NCBI GenBank assembly: GCA_030583605.1 | Contig: CP129466.1 | Coordinates: 2,921,001 to 2,985,000, forward strand | Length of the DNA: 64,000 bases | Direction of reading: 5' to 3' | DNA from: Gammaproteobacteria bacterium | GTDB taxonomy: Bacteria > Pseudomonadota > Gammaproteobacteria > Steroidobacterales > GCA-2729495 | Shown here: in pieces, positions 25,152 to 36,777 of the stretch | Layout of the letters: every line of letters starts with the position of its first letter | Numbering within the stretch: position 1 is the first letter of the stretch | Translations under genes and position numbers: made by a program | Notes under the pieces: model-generated | What the model saw: only the letters and a program-made list of their open reading frames with translations | Databases searched by the model: none | Told to the model about the DNA's origin: nothing

Positions 25152-25314
25152 CGCAAAGCTCTCCCGCAAGGCGCGGCCGAATGGCAGCCCGGTCAACGTA
25201 ACGGATGACGGCCCCGGCTGTCAGACCCGGCGGGCCGCGGCTCCACCCTGCGGCGACCTGCCACAACCCGGCCGGTATTGTTAGGGCCGCAACGCATGCA
25301 GTAGCATCCTGCCC

Positions 25315-25632
25315 GTGAAACGCCTCGTCGCCATATGCCTCGTCATCACCCTGCTGAGCGCCGGCCTGGAGTTCGCCAGCGACTACAGCGACGTGTTCGA
25401 GGGCACCGATCTGGCGGCCATGCCCAGCGGGCACGACGCGAATGACGGTCATGACCCCGCGGAGCATCAGCTCGGCTGCGACATCTGTCATTTCGGCGGC
25501 GTGCACCTGATGGGGATCGCCATGGCCTCGCCGGCCGACGTGCGCGTGCCGCTCGCCGCGGACAGCCCGTGGCAGATGCCGCCTCCGGGCCCGCAGATTC
25601 CGCAACCTCCGACGCAACCTCCCATCGCCTAG
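25315..25632 (+). CDS. CzcI-like small periplasmic metal-binding protein
   Basis: 105 residues from a GTG at 25315. A signal peptide (MKRLVAICLVITLLSAGLEF) is followed by a His/Cys cluster, SGHDANDGHDPAEHQ then CDICHFGGVHL, and a Pro-rich tail. Small exported proteins with this HxxxC..C pattern precede czcCBA-type operons (CzcI) and modulate metal response. The downstream RND pump genes fit that role. Direct evidence is limited to the metal-ligand residues and position. Confidence 0.65.
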   Translation: MKRLVAICLVITLLSAGLEFASDYSDVFEGTDLAAMPSGHDANDGHDPAEHQLGCDICHFGGVHLMGIAMASPADVRVPLAADSPWQMPPPGPQIPQPPTQPPIA

Positions 25633-25963
25633 GTCCGGCCGCCCTGCTGCGGCGCTGATCCGAGCTCCGGGCGCGCGCTGGCACCAGCGCGTGCTCCGGC
25701 GGATTTCCTTGGCCATCAACTGCCGGAACCTGCAACCATGAACGAGTCATTGCGTCGACCAACCGGCGCAGCCGCTGCTCCTGCCATCCTGGCGGGCGGC
25801 TGCCCGCTGCCCGATCACTCCATCGTGCCGGACGGCGCAGTGGCCGACATGTCGGGAATCGGCGGACGCCGCGGGCAACCCGCCCCCATAGGCGCCTGCG
25901 TGGCGATCGGCCGTGGGGAGATCACGCGCCACGGCAGGATCCCGCTGCGGCGGGAGAACTGAC
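25633..25963. other. Leader region of the czc-like operon with a GC-rich hairpin
   Basis: Between the CzcI-like and CzcC-like genes. An inverted repeat CGCGCTGG/CCAGCGCG (25674-25681 and 25684-25691) has only a two-base loop and is flanked by CTCCGG on both sides, giving a very stable hairpin. It is followed by GGATTTCCTT, so partial termination or mRNA processing is possible. The rest contains one weak small frame described separately. Confidence 0.4.
25738..25962 (+). CDS. Doubtful small open frame before the CzcC-like gene
   Basis: A 74-residue frame from ATG to a TGA one base before the CzcC-like GTG. The product has an Ala/Gly/Pro-rich composition and an AILAGGC stretch that looks slightly like a lipobox, but it lacks a proper hydrophobic core and ends with a basic RREN tail. 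No family is recognised. It could be a coupled leader peptide or chance; the second is more likely. Confidence 0.2.
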   Translation: MNESLRRPTGAAAAPAILAGGCPLPDHSIVPDGAVADMSGIGGRRGQPAPIGACVAIGRGEITRHGRIPLRREN

Positions 25964-27244
25964 GTGGCGCAGTGTGCGGACCGCGCGCTGACGGGCGCCG
26001 CGACGGCCGTATGTCTGTTGCTGGGCGCATTCGCGCCAACGGCGCAGGGTGACGACGCCCAGTCCCTGACGCTGCGCGAAGCGCTGGAGCGCTCGCTGTC
26101 CGTCCACCCCGGTCTGGAAGTCGCCCGCGCCGGGGTCGCCGTCGCAACCGCGCATGTGCGCGAGGCGCAGTTTGGCCCGGCGTTCGAAGCCGGCCTGGAA
26201 CTGGAGAACTTCGCCGGCTCCGGCGAAACCAGCGGTACCGACGCGCTGGAGACCACGCTGCAACTCAGTCGCGCACTGGAACCCGGGGGCAAACGCGCTG
26301 CCGCGGTCGCCGCAGCCCGTGCTGAAGAGGCGTCGGCGCTCGCGTCGCTGGACGTGAGCGCCGTGGAGATCGCCGGCGATACGGCGCGCCGGTTCGTGGC
26401 AGTCCTCGGCGCCCAGGAGCAGTTGCAGGCCGCTGGCCGGTTTCTCGAACTCGCCGAAGCGATCCAGATCCAGGCCGAACGTCGTGTCGACGCCGGCCTG
26501 AGCCTGAGCGCCGAACTGCATCGCGCCCGCGCCGAGGTGGGCCGGCAGCAGTTGTTCGTGGCGCGGTCCCGGGCCGAGCTCGACCTCGCACGCCGGGCGC
26601 TCGCGGCGTCCTGGGGCGACCCGGGCAGCCCGGTTCCCGCGGCTGCCGGCGATCTGTTCGGGATCCCGCCGCTCGAGCCGATCGACGAATTCCTCCGGCG
26701 CGTGGAGCAATCGCCCCGACTCGCCAGTCTCGCCACCGTCGAGCGGTTGCGCACCGCCGAACTGCGGCTGGCCGAGACGGAATCGAAACCCGACCTGACG
26801 CTCTCCTTCGGCGTGCGCCACCTGTCCGAGCCGGGCGACACGGCCCTGGTGGCTGGTGTCGCCGTGCCACTCGGCACCGGCGCGCGCGGCCGGGCGCGGG
26901 CGCAGGCAGCCGAGGCGGCCCTGCAGCAGTCGCAACACCAGACCGCGGCGGATCGCCTGGCCATCACCAGCATGGTGATGAGTCTGCACCGGCAGATCGA
27001 GTTGCGACGCGAGGCGTTGCAGGTGCTGGAAACGCAGATCCTGCCGGCGACCGCCGCGGCACTCGAGCAGATCGACCGCGGCTATCGGCTGGGCCGGCTC
27101 GGTTACGGCGAGTACGCACAGGCGGCACGGGAGTCGCTCGACGCCCAGCTCGAGCGACTCGAGCTCGCCGCCGAGTTCCACCAACTGCTGACCGAGCTGG
27201 AAGCCCTGACCGGCACCGGGGTCTTCAGCCCCGGCCGCTCCTGA
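25964..27244 (+). CDS. czcC: CzcC/CusC-like outer-membrane efflux protein (TolC family)
   Basis: 426 residues from a GTG at 25964 with GGGAG ahead of it. A signal peptide (about 1-28) is followed by two outer-membrane efflux repeats rich in coiled coil: SLTLREALERSLSVHPGLEV, RAEEASALASLDVSAVEIAG, LRTAELRLAETESKPDLTLS and LDAQLERLELAAEFHQLLTE. These proteins form the outer-membrane channel of metal RND pumps. Its place before an adaptor and a CzcA-type pump gives the classical CBA order. Metal choice is best judged from the pump. Confidence 0.87.
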   Translation: MAQCADRALTGAATAVCLLLGAFAPTAQGDDAQSLTLREALERSLSVHPGLEVARAGVAVATAHVREAQFGPAFEAGLELENFAGSGETSGTDALETTLQLSRALEPGGKRAAAVAAARAEEASALASLDVSAVEIAGDTARRFVAVLGAQEQLQAAGRFLELAEAIQIQAERRVDAGLSLSAELHRARAEVGRQQLFVARSRAELDLARRALAASWGDPGSPVPAAAGDLFGIPPLEPIDEFLRRVEQSPRLASLATVERLRTAELRLAETESKPDLTLSFGVRHLSEPGDTALVAGVAVPLGTGARGRARAQAAEAALQQSQHQTAADRLAITSMVMSLHRQIELRREALQVLETQILPATAAALEQIDRGYRLGRLGYGEYAQAARESLDAQLERLELAAEFHQLLTELEALTGTGVFSPGRS

Positions 27245-27275
27245 CGCACCCCACCCGGACACGACGGGAACCGAC

Positions 27276-28238
27276 ATGAACAAGCAAGTACTGATCATCG
27301 CTGGCATCGTCCTGCTCGGAGTGGCGGGCCTGTTCGGCATCATGCGTGCCGAGCCGCCTGCCGCCGCCGGGAGCGGACACGAACACGAGGAAGATCACGC
27401 GGACGAGCACGATGAGGAGCGCGGGTCGCGCGTCGAAATCGCGCCGGGTATCGCCCGCGACGCGGGCCTCGTCACGGCCCAGGCGGGGCCGGCCCGGATC
27501 CGCGAAGCGCTGCCCCTGTATGGAGCGATCATTACCGACGAGCGGCGCATCCGCGCCGTGGGCGCACGTTTCCCGGGCATCGCCCGCGAGGTCCACCGCA
27601 ACCTGGGCGACCGGGTCGTCGCGAACGAGACGCTGGCGCTGGTGGAAAGCAACGAGAGCCTGCAGACCTACCCGGTGCGTGCGCCGATCGGCGGCGTGGT
27701 CATCAGCCGCAACGTCAACCCGGGCGAGAACGTGGCCGGGGAGACCATTTTCACGATTGCGGATCTCTCCACCGTCGTCGCCGAACTGGCGGTGTTCCGC
27801 CGCGATCTGTCGAGGCTGCGGGTCGGTCAGGCAGTCACCGTGCGCTCCGATGACGGCGGTGTCAGCGGTAGCGGCTCAGTCAACTTCATTTCACCGATCG
27901 GGTCGGGCGAGAGCCAGAGCGTCAAGCTGCGGGTGATGCTGGACAATCGCGACGGGCGCTGGCAACCCGGCATGTTCGTGACCGCCGAGGTCGAGGTCGC
28001 AGCGACCGAGGTGGCAGTGGCGGTCGCGCGCTCGGCCCTGCAGCGACTGGGCGACTCCGACGTGGTTTTCATCAACGAGGGCGATCACTACGAACCACGC
28101 CAGCTGCAGCTCGGCCGTGCCGATCGCGACCACGCCGAGGTGAAGACGGGGCTCGCTGCCGGCGAACGGTACGTGAAGGACAACAGCTTCCTGATCAAGG
28201 CCGAGATCGGCAAGTCCGCCGCCGGCCACGAACACTGA
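27276..28238 (+). CDS. czcB: CzcB/CusB-like RND periplasmic adaptor with His/Asp/Glu-rich N-terminus
   Basis: 320 residues. Membrane anchor at about 1-25 (VLIIAGIVLLGVAGLFGI), then an acidic and His-rich stretch (HEHEEDHADEHDEE) likely to bind metal ions in the periplasm. The adaptor core follows: EIAPGIARDAGLVTAQAGPA, the lipoyl-like YPVRAPIGGVVISRNVNPGE, and the barrel domain FISPIGSGESQSVKLRVMLD and GRWQPGMFVTAEVEV. It bridges the RND pump and the outer-membrane channel. It starts 31 bases after the CzcC-like gene. Confidence 0.88.
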   Translation: MNKQVLIIAGIVLLGVAGLFGIMRAEPPAAAGSGHEHEEDHADEHDEERGSRVEIAPGIARDAGLVTAQAGPARIREALPLYGAIITDERRIRAVGARFPGIAREVHRNLGDRVVANETLALVESNESLQTYPVRAPIGGVVISRNVNPGENVAGETIFTIADLSTVVAELAVFRRDLSRLRVGQAVTVRSDDGGVSGSGSVNFISPIGSGESQSVKLRVMLDNRDGRWQPGMFVTAEVEVAATEVAVAVARSALQRLGDSDVVFINEGDHYEPRQLQLGRADRDHAEVKTGLAAGERYVKDNSFLIKAEIGKSAAGHEH

Positions 28239-31415
<3,177 letters not shown>

Positions 31416-31442
31416 AGCGTCGGGTCGTCAGCACCGGTCAGG

Positions 31443-32225
31443 TCAGAACCACCAGCGCAGCCCCACGACCACGCTCGTCTCGCGCCGGTCCTCGCCGGCC
31501 TCGCGGGCGAGGTCCGCCGTGTCGCTGAACAAACCCCGCCACTCGACGCCGACGTAAGGGGCGAGTTCCGGGCGGAACTCGTAGCGCAGGCGCAACCCGC
31601 TCGAGATCTCCGCCAGTCCGCTGCCGATGCCCGCGCGTTCGTCGTCATCGCGCCAGCCGTGCGCCTCGACGCGCAGGTTCAGCACCAGGCGGTTGGTGAA
31701 GAGCCAGTCGTAATCGGTCTGCAGTCGCGCGCCGGCCTGGCCGCCCTCGCCGAAGTAGGCAGTCGCCTCGACGTGGAACCACTGCGGCGCGAGTCCCTGC
31801 ATGCCGATCGCAGCGTAGGTACGCGCTGGTCCGGGGCCGATGTCGTGGCGGATTCCGGCGACCAGATCCCACCAGGCCGAGACCGGGCGGCCGTAGAGGA
31901 GCTCGGTCTGCGCTTCGCCCGAAGCGCCGGACGGCCGCTCGCCCTCTGTGCGCAGCCAGAGGCGGTTCATGGAATAGCCGGCCCACCCGACCGCGTCCCA
32001 TTTGAGCGCGTTGTCGCCGGAACGGGCCTGCCACTCGAACTGCTCGGCGAGCAGCATCGTGGTCAGCGGATCGTGCTCCATGTGGGCGTGCAGGTCCGTG
32101 CCCGAGACGTCCGGAAACGCCGCGGCCCGTTCCGCGTCGGTCACCGGCGGCAGCGGTTCGGCTGCCTGCGCCGCGAACGCCCAGCAGACGAGCACGGTCG
32201 CGAATCCTGTCGCATCAAGCTTCAT
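31443..32225 (-). CDS. copB: Copper resistance protein B, outer membrane
   Basis: 260 residues with a signal peptide (MKLDATGFATVLVCWAFAAQ). The mature protein is a CopB/PcoB beta-barrel: MLLAEQFEWQARSGDNALKW, GWAGYSMNRLWLRTEGER, ELLYGRPVSAWWDLVAGIRH and VVVGLRWWF at the end. It is shorter than Pseudomonas CopB because the Met/His-rich N-terminal repeats are nearly absent (only DLHAHMEH). The terminal Phe is typical of outer-membrane barrels. It overlaps copA by 11 bases and is translated after it. Confidence 0.9.
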   Translation of the reverse strand: MKLDATGFATVLVCWAFAAQAAEPLPPVTDAERAAAFPDVSGTDLHAHMEHDPLTTMLLAEQFEWQARSGDNALKWDAVGWAGYSMNRLWLRTEGERPSGASGEAQTELLYGRPVSAWWDLVAGIRHDIGPGPARTYAAIGMQGLAPQWFHVEATAYFGEGGQAGARLQTDYDWLFTNRLVLNLRVEAHGWRDDDERAGIGSGLAEISSGLRLRYEFRPELAPYVGVEWRGLFSDTADLAREAGEDRRETSVVVGLRWWF

Positions 32226-33963
32226 GGCGGCCCTCCTCGTCCACGATCACGGGCAGGAACATGCTGTTCTCCATGTGCAGCATGAGGTGGCAGTGGAACG
32301 GCCAGCGGCCGAGCGCGTCGGCAGTGACGCGGAAGGAGTTCAGGTGACCGGGCAGCACGTTGATGGTGTGCTTGCGTACCTGGAATTGCCCCTGCTCGTT
32401 TTCGAGGTCCGACCACATGCCGTGCAGGTGGATCGGGTGTTCCATCATGGTGTCGTTCACCAGCACGATGCGCAGGCGCTCGCCGTAATTGAACCGCAAC
32501 GGCTCGGCCTCCATGAAGCCGACACCGTTGAACGACCACAGGTAACGCTCCATGTTGCCGGTCAGGTGCAACTCGATGGTGCGTCCGGGCTCGCGCCCGT
32601 CTGGATCCGGGAAGCGGCTCGCAAGGTCGGCATAGGTCAGCACGCGCCGGCCGTTGTCGCGCAGGCCCACGCCGGGAACGTCGAGGCGTGCGCTCGGTGT
32701 CGCCACGCGCATGTCCACCGACACGCCGAACTCCGTCGGCGCGTGGTGAATGCCCGCCGGCAGCACGGCGTAGCTCGGCGGGCCCATGTCGTGACCTTCG
32801 TGACCGGCATGCTCCGTAGATGCGCCGTGGCCCATGTCAGCCATGCTGAGTGCCACGCGCCGGTCCGGCTCCGGCACCGGCGCACTCATGCCCTGCCGCG
32901 GAGCCAGCGTCGCGCGGGCGTAGCCGCTGCGATCGGCCGCCTGCGCGAAGATCGTGTAGGCGGATTCGTCGGCCGGTTTCACGATCACGTCATAGGTCTC
33001 GCCCGGCGCGATGCGAAACTCCTCCACCGTCACCGGGTCCAGTTCCTTGCCGTCGGCGGCAACCACCGTCAGCGACAGACCCGGGATACGCACGTCGAAG
33101 ATCGTCATGGCGCCGGCGTTGATGAAGCGCAGGCGCACGCGCTCGCCGCGCCGGTAGAGCGCGGTCCAGTTGCCGGCCGGTGTCATGCCGTTCACCAGGT
33201 ACGTGTAGGTCACGCCGCTCACGTCGGCGAGGTCGGTACGGTTCATGCGCATCCCGCCCCAGGCGAGGCTGTCGGCTGCGGCCTTGCGCCAGCCCTGCTC
33301 GCGCGCGTCGCGCAGGAAGTCACCGACCGTGCGCTGGTGCCGGTTGTAATAGTCGGCCTGCTTCTTGAGCGTGCGCAACACCGCGACCGGATCCTCGTCG
33401 CTCCAGTCGGACAGCATCACGACGTGATCGCGCTCCGCACCGATCTGCGCGGGATCCCGCGGCAGGATGACGATGGGGCCGTAGTGCCCGGTCTGTTCCT
33501 GGAACCCCGAGTGGCTGTGGTACCAGTAAGTGCCGTTCTGGCGCAGCCGGAAGCGGTACTCGAAGGACTCACCCGGGTCGATCCCGGTGAAGCTGAAGCC
33601 GGGCGCACCGTCCATGGCCGCCGGCAGGATGATGCCGTGCCAGTGCACCGAGGTCGGCACCGCGAGGCGATTGCCCACGCGGATGCGCACCTCATCGCCC
33701 TCCCGCCAGCGCAGCAGTGGCCCCGGCACGGAGCCGTTGATGGCGGTGGCAATGCGCGGCTGGCCGGTGAAGTTCACCGGCAAGGGAGCAATGTCGAGAT
33801 CGACCTCGGGGCCGGTCAGGGCGCCGGGCTCGCCGGCTGCGGCCCAGGCACCCGCGCGCGGCAGCGCGGCGGCAACACCGCTGGCGGCCATGCCCAGCAC
33901 GAAGCGCCGCCTCGTAGTCGATGGCCTGATGATGGAGCCCATGGGCTCCGACAAATTACGCAT
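32215..33963 (-). CDS. copA: Multicopper oxidase CopA, Tat-exported
   Basis: 582 residues. A twin-arginine signal (TTRRRFVLGMAASGVAAALP) sends the folded protein to the periplasm. All copper-ligand blocks are visible: SVHWHGIILP, GTYWYHSHSGFQEQTG, EHPIHLHGMW and WPFHCHLMLHMENSM, giving the T1 site and the T2/T3 cluster. A Met/His-rich loop (SMADMGHGASTEHAGHEGHD) lies in the middle. CopA oxidises Cu(I) and binds excess copper. It sits between a Cys/His-rich exported protein and CopB in one minus-strand operon. Confidence 0.95.
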   Translation of the reverse strand: MRNLSEPMGSIIRPSTTRRRFVLGMAASGVAAALPRAGAWAAAGEPGALTGPEVDLDIAPLPVNFTGQPRIATAINGSVPGPLLRWREGDEVRIRVGNRLAVPTSVHWHGIILPAAMDGAPGFSFTGIDPGESFEYRFRLRQNGTYWYHSHSGFQEQTGHYGPIVILPRDPAQIGAERDHVVMLSDWSDEDPVAVLRTLKKQADYYNRHQRTVGDFLRDAREQGWRKAAADSLAWGGMRMNRTDLADVSGVTYTYLVNGMTPAGNWTALYRRGERVRLRFINAGAMTIFDVRIPGLSLTVVAADGKELDPVTVEEFRIAPGETYDVIVKPADESAYTIFAQAADRSGYARATLAPRQGMSAPVPEPDRRVALSMADMGHGASTEHAGHEGHDMGPPSYAVLPAGIHHAPTEFGVSVDMRVATPSARLDVPGVGLRDNGRRVLTYADLASRFPDPDGREPGRTIELHLTGNMERYLWSFNGVGFMEAEPLRFNYGERLRIVLVNDTMMEHPIHLHGMWSDLENEQGQFQVRKHTINVLPGHLNSFRVTADALGRWPFHCHLMLHMENSMFLPVIVDEEGRHEA

Positions 33964-34014
33964 GACGCTCTCCTCGTCGAAAACCGGAAACGATCGGTCC
34001 GAACGAAGGGCGAT

Positions 34015-34383
34015 CTAGTTGCGCAGATTGCAGAAGCGGATGTGAATGGGGGTAGCGTTGCCGGGATCGGGCGGACCCGTCGTGACATTCTGTCCCGGCC
34101 CGGCGACCGGCAGGAGCGTGAGCAGCGCGCCCGTGCGCGCCGCGCCGTCGCTCTGCGGTGCAGTGCCGGCCAGGTCGGCGGGCGCTTCGCAGTCCACTGC
34201 CCGCATCTCCGGGCAGGGTTGCTCGTGATGCGGACCACCGTCGTGATCGCACTGCTCCATGCCGGCAGTCACGAGCGGCAGCTCCGCCAGGCAGGGCTGC
34301 ACCAGCAGGTTCAGCCAGGCAAGCGCCACGACCGCGAGCACGCGCCGCGGCGTTGCCACGAACCGGTGATTGCCTGTCGTCAT
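34015..34383 (-). CDS. Small exported Cys/His-rich protein of the copper operon
   Basis: About 122 residues from the ATG at 34383; an ATG at 34425 is an alternative. A signal peptide (RRVLAVVALAWLNLLVQPCL) is followed by EQCDHDGGPHHEQPCPEM and AVDCEAPADL, candidate copper ligands, then a polar tail ending IHIRFCNLRN. The family is not recognised by name. It precedes copA by 51 bases, so a role in periplasmic copper buffering or CopA loading is inferred. Confidence 0.6.
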   Translation of the reverse strand: MTTGNHRFVATPRRVLAVVALAWLNLLVQPCLAELPLVTAGMEQCDHDGGPHHEQPCPEMRAVDCEAPADLAGTAPQSDGAARTGALLTLLPVAGPGQNVTTGPPDPGNATPIHIRFCNLRN

Positions 34384-34567
34384 TGCCAAGGCCGAGCGGT
34401 CAGCTGCCGAAACCGGCTGGATCATACCCTGCTTACCGCGGCACGGCACCCGGATAATCACGTACGATCGGCGCCCCCCCCAGGGCACTGCGGCCGGGGA
34501 ACCGCGCCGGCGCCGGCGCGGTCCCATGGAACGCGACCCGCCGCTCACCGCACGAGGTGCATCGTTC

Positions 34568-35245
34568 GTGAACGCCCGAATCGTCATGGCTGCGATGCTG
34601 CCGCTGATGCTCGCTGCCGCCACCGCCGACGCGGAGCAGCAAGCCGACCCGTCCTTGCAGACCCGCAACCCGCGACTCGAAGTGACGTGGCTGAGCCCGG
34701 ACGTACGCCTGCCGCCGTTCGACAAGGTGATGCTCGCGCCGTTCGAGTTGCAGTTCCGGCCCGTGGCGCCGATGGCCGGCACGGCGAATTTCCCCGGCAC
34801 CCGGACGGAGTTTCCCGTCGCCGCGGCCGATCAGCAGCAGCTGGCCGACACGTTCGCACGGATCTTCCGCGAGGAACTCGCCGCGAGCACGAATTTTGCC
34901 CTCGTCGAGGCACCCGGTGCGGACGTGCTGCTGATCAGGCCGGCGTTGCGCGACATCGTCTCGCGGGTGCCCCCGCAGGAACCGGTGGGCCGCTCGGCCG
35001 TCTTCGTGGACACCGTCGGCGAAGCCACGCTGGTGCTCGAGTTCGTCGACGCGGCGTCCGGGCGCACACTGGCTACGGCCAGCGACCGCCGCGCGGCAGA
35101 ACCGGCCGGCAGCCTCACGGGTTTCGGTGCCGTGCGCGCGAACGATGTCGCGGCCGGGCAGGAAGTCCGCCGCCTCGCCCGCCGCTGGGGCATGGCCCTG
35201 CGCCAGCGCGCGGAGCAACTGTACTTCGCGGCCAAACCGCGCTGA
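34568..35245 (+). CDS. DUF3313 family exported protein
   Basis: 225 residues from a GTG at 34568 with GAGG about ten bases upstream; an ATG at 34526 would add 14 residues before the signal. A signal peptide (NARIVMAAMLPLMLAAATAD) precedes a body with LPPFDKVMLAPFELQFRPVA, QLADTFARIFREELAASTNF, VLLIRPALRDIVSRVPPQEP and TLVLEFVDAASGRTLATASD. This matches the DUF3313 pattern, periplasmic or lipoprotein-like proteins of unknown role. It is divergent from the copper operon. REP repeats begin four bases after its stop. Confidence 0.7.
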   Translation: MNARIVMAAMLPLMLAAATADAEQQADPSLQTRNPRLEVTWLSPDVRLPPFDKVMLAPFELQFRPVAPMAGTANFPGTRTEFPVAAADQQQLADTFARIFREELAASTNFALVEAPGADVLLIRPALRDIVSRVPPQEPVGRSAVFVDTVGEATLVLEFVDAASGRTLATASDRRAAEPAGSLTGFGAVRANDVAAGQEVRRLARRWGMALRQRAEQLYFAAKPR

Positions 35246-35248
35246 GCC

Positions 35249-35534
35249 GGTCGCGGCTGGCGCCGCTCCTACAGCGCTTCGTTCGGCACCGCGGTTGGTC
35301 CGCACCCGGTAGGAGCGACGTGAGTCGCGACCACCACACCGCTCAGCACCGCGGTTGGTCCGCACCCGGTAGGAGCGACGTGAGTCGCGACCACTGCGAC
35401 ATCCGTCGCAACCCGGCCGGCCGGGCGTCGATCAACGTCGCGGCAGATCTTCGCCCCGCTGCAGCGGCGCCTGCCGCGCTTCGTTCGGCACCGCGGTCGG
35501 ACAGCATCCGGTAGGAGCGACGCGAGTCGCGACC
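35249..35534. repeat. REP cluster 1 (four palindromes)
   Basis: Four REPs fill the gap between the DUF3313 gene and the NAD(P)-binding gene: one GCGGC-core copy on the minus strand (35249-35272) and three GCGAC-core copies on the plus strand (35309-35332, 35369-35392, 35511-35534). Every copy has a GTAGGAGCG head and a CGCGACC tail. No gene is seen in this stretch. Confidence 0.9.
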
Positions 35535-35620
35535 ACTGCGACATCCGTCGCAACCCGGCCGGCCGGGCGTCGATCAACGTCGCGGCAGATCTTCGCCCCG
35601 CTGCAGCGGCGCCTGCCGCG
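35369..35620. repeat. 110-bp direct repeat, two copies 142 bp apart
   Basis: Bases 35369-35478 and 35511-35620 are nearly identical. Each starts with a REP and continues with the same unrelated sequence through ATCCGTCGCAACCC and GATCTTCGCCCCGCTGCAG to CCTGCCGCG. The right copy contains the stop and last 15 codons of the NAD(P)-binding gene, so the left copy is probably a duplicated gene end. Confidence 0.85.
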
Positions 35621-36257
35621 TAATCGTCGGGTCCACCGCATGATAGATCCTGCCGATCGTGGACTCGTCGTCGAGGCACTGCACCACGAGTCGGGCCAGG
35701 TCGGCACGGGTGATGACGCCCATCACGCCATGATCCTCGGTGCGGATGGCGGCGCCGCTCGCCGGATCGTCGTTCATTCCGCCCGGCCGCAGGATGGTGT
35801 ACCGCAGGCCGCTCTCGATCAGATGATTCTCCGCCAGCGTCTTCAGGCGGATCACCTCGCCGAGCACTTCCAGCACCTTCGGCGCCACCGCTGCGCGACT
35901 GTCGCCGGCGCCGATCACGGTCACGAGCACGATGCGCGGGGCGCTCGTGCCGAGCGTCTTCGCCGCATCCACGATCTGCTTCACGCCCTCGAAATCCGGT
36001 CGCGGCACCTGGCCCCGCTTGCCGCCGAGGGTGCACACCACGGCGCGGAACCGGCCCGCGGCGAAGGCCTTGCCTACGGCCGCCGGGTCGAGCGCGTCGC
36101 CGTACACGATCTGGTGCAGGGGCAGCTGCTTCAGCTCGCCGAGATCGGACTCGGGTCGCGCGAATGCGACCACGGACTCACCGCGTCCGCACAGGATCCT
36201 GGCCACCTCCAGCCCTGTCTCGCGGCTGGCGCCGAATATAAGGATGCTTTCTGCCAT
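35574..36257 (-). CDS. NAD(P)-binding atypical SDR (NmrA/DUF2867-like)
   Basis: 227 residues from the ATG at 36257, with GAGG a few bases upstream. A Rossmann start is clear (ESILIFGASRETGLEVARIL), followed by VVAFARPESDLGEL, DALDPAAVGKAFAAGRFRAV, VVCTLGG, and LRYTILRPGGMNDDPASG, the pattern of extended/atypical SDRs that sense or reduce with NAD(P)H. The catalytic YxxxK is not evident, as in NmrA-like sensors. The last about 15 residues (TRQAPLQRGEDLPRR) and the stop codon lie inside the duplicated 110-bp repeat. It lies between two REP clusters, so it is probably its own unit. Confidence 0.78.
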   Translation of the reverse strand: MAESILIFGASRETGLEVARILCGRGESVVAFARPESDLGELKQLPLHQIVYGDALDPAAVGKAFAAGRFRAVVCTLGGKRGQVPRPDFEGVKQIVDAAKTLGTSAPRIVLVTVIGAGDSRAAVAPKVLEVLGEVIRLKTLAENHLIESGLRYTILRPGGMNDDPASGAAIRTEDHGVMGVITRADLARLVVQCLDDESTIGRIYHAVDPTITRQAPLQRGEDLPRR

Positions 36258-36288
36258 ACACCGCCTCTTTACCCTGTTGCAGCGCCCT

Positions 36289-36687
36289 GTAGGAGCGACT
36301 TCCGTCGCGACCACGGCTACGTTTATCGCCGCAGCAGATTCGGTCGCGGCTCGCGCCGCTCCTACACCGCTGCGATCACCGCTGCGTTCAGCGCTGCGGG
36401 CCGACAGCACCCTGTAGGAGCGACGTCAGTCGCGACCACGGCCACGTTTATCGCCGCAGCAGATTCGGTCGCGGCTCGCGCCGCTCCTACACCGCTGCGT
36501 TCACCGCTGCGTTCAGCGCTGCGGGCCGACAGCACCCTGTAGGAGCGACGTCAGTCGCGACCACGGCCACATTTATCGCCGTAGCAGATTCGGTCGCGGC
36601 TCGCGCCGCTCCTACACCGCTGCGTTCACCGCTGCGTTCAGCGCTGCGGGCCGACAGCGCCCTGCAGGAGCGACGTCAGTCGCGACC
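36289..36687. repeat. REP cluster 2 (seven palindromes, about 125-bp units)
   Basis: Plus-oriented GCGAC-core REPs start at 36289, 36415, 36539 and 36664. Minus-oriented GCGGC-core REPs start at 36342, 36467 and 36592. They alternate, giving convergent pairs in units of 124-126 bases with well conserved spacers (GGCCACGTTTATCGCCGCAG and CGCTGCGTTCACCGCTGCG). The region from 36258 to 36777 holds no gene; after 36687 it probably carries the promoter of the MBL gene. Confidence 0.9.
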
Positions 36688-36777
36688 TTCGGGGTGGCTT
36701 GCCGCCCGCGAATCATAGCGCGCTTGCCGCGCGACGGGTGCGCGCGGATGATATCCCGCCGCCGCCAGCCGACCCGC

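Noticed and set aside
32002..35514. 1,170-residue plus-strand open frame across copB, copA and the small exported protein
   Set aside because: It is the shadow of three real minus-strand genes and REP repeats. It has no domain and runs through a clear promoter region.
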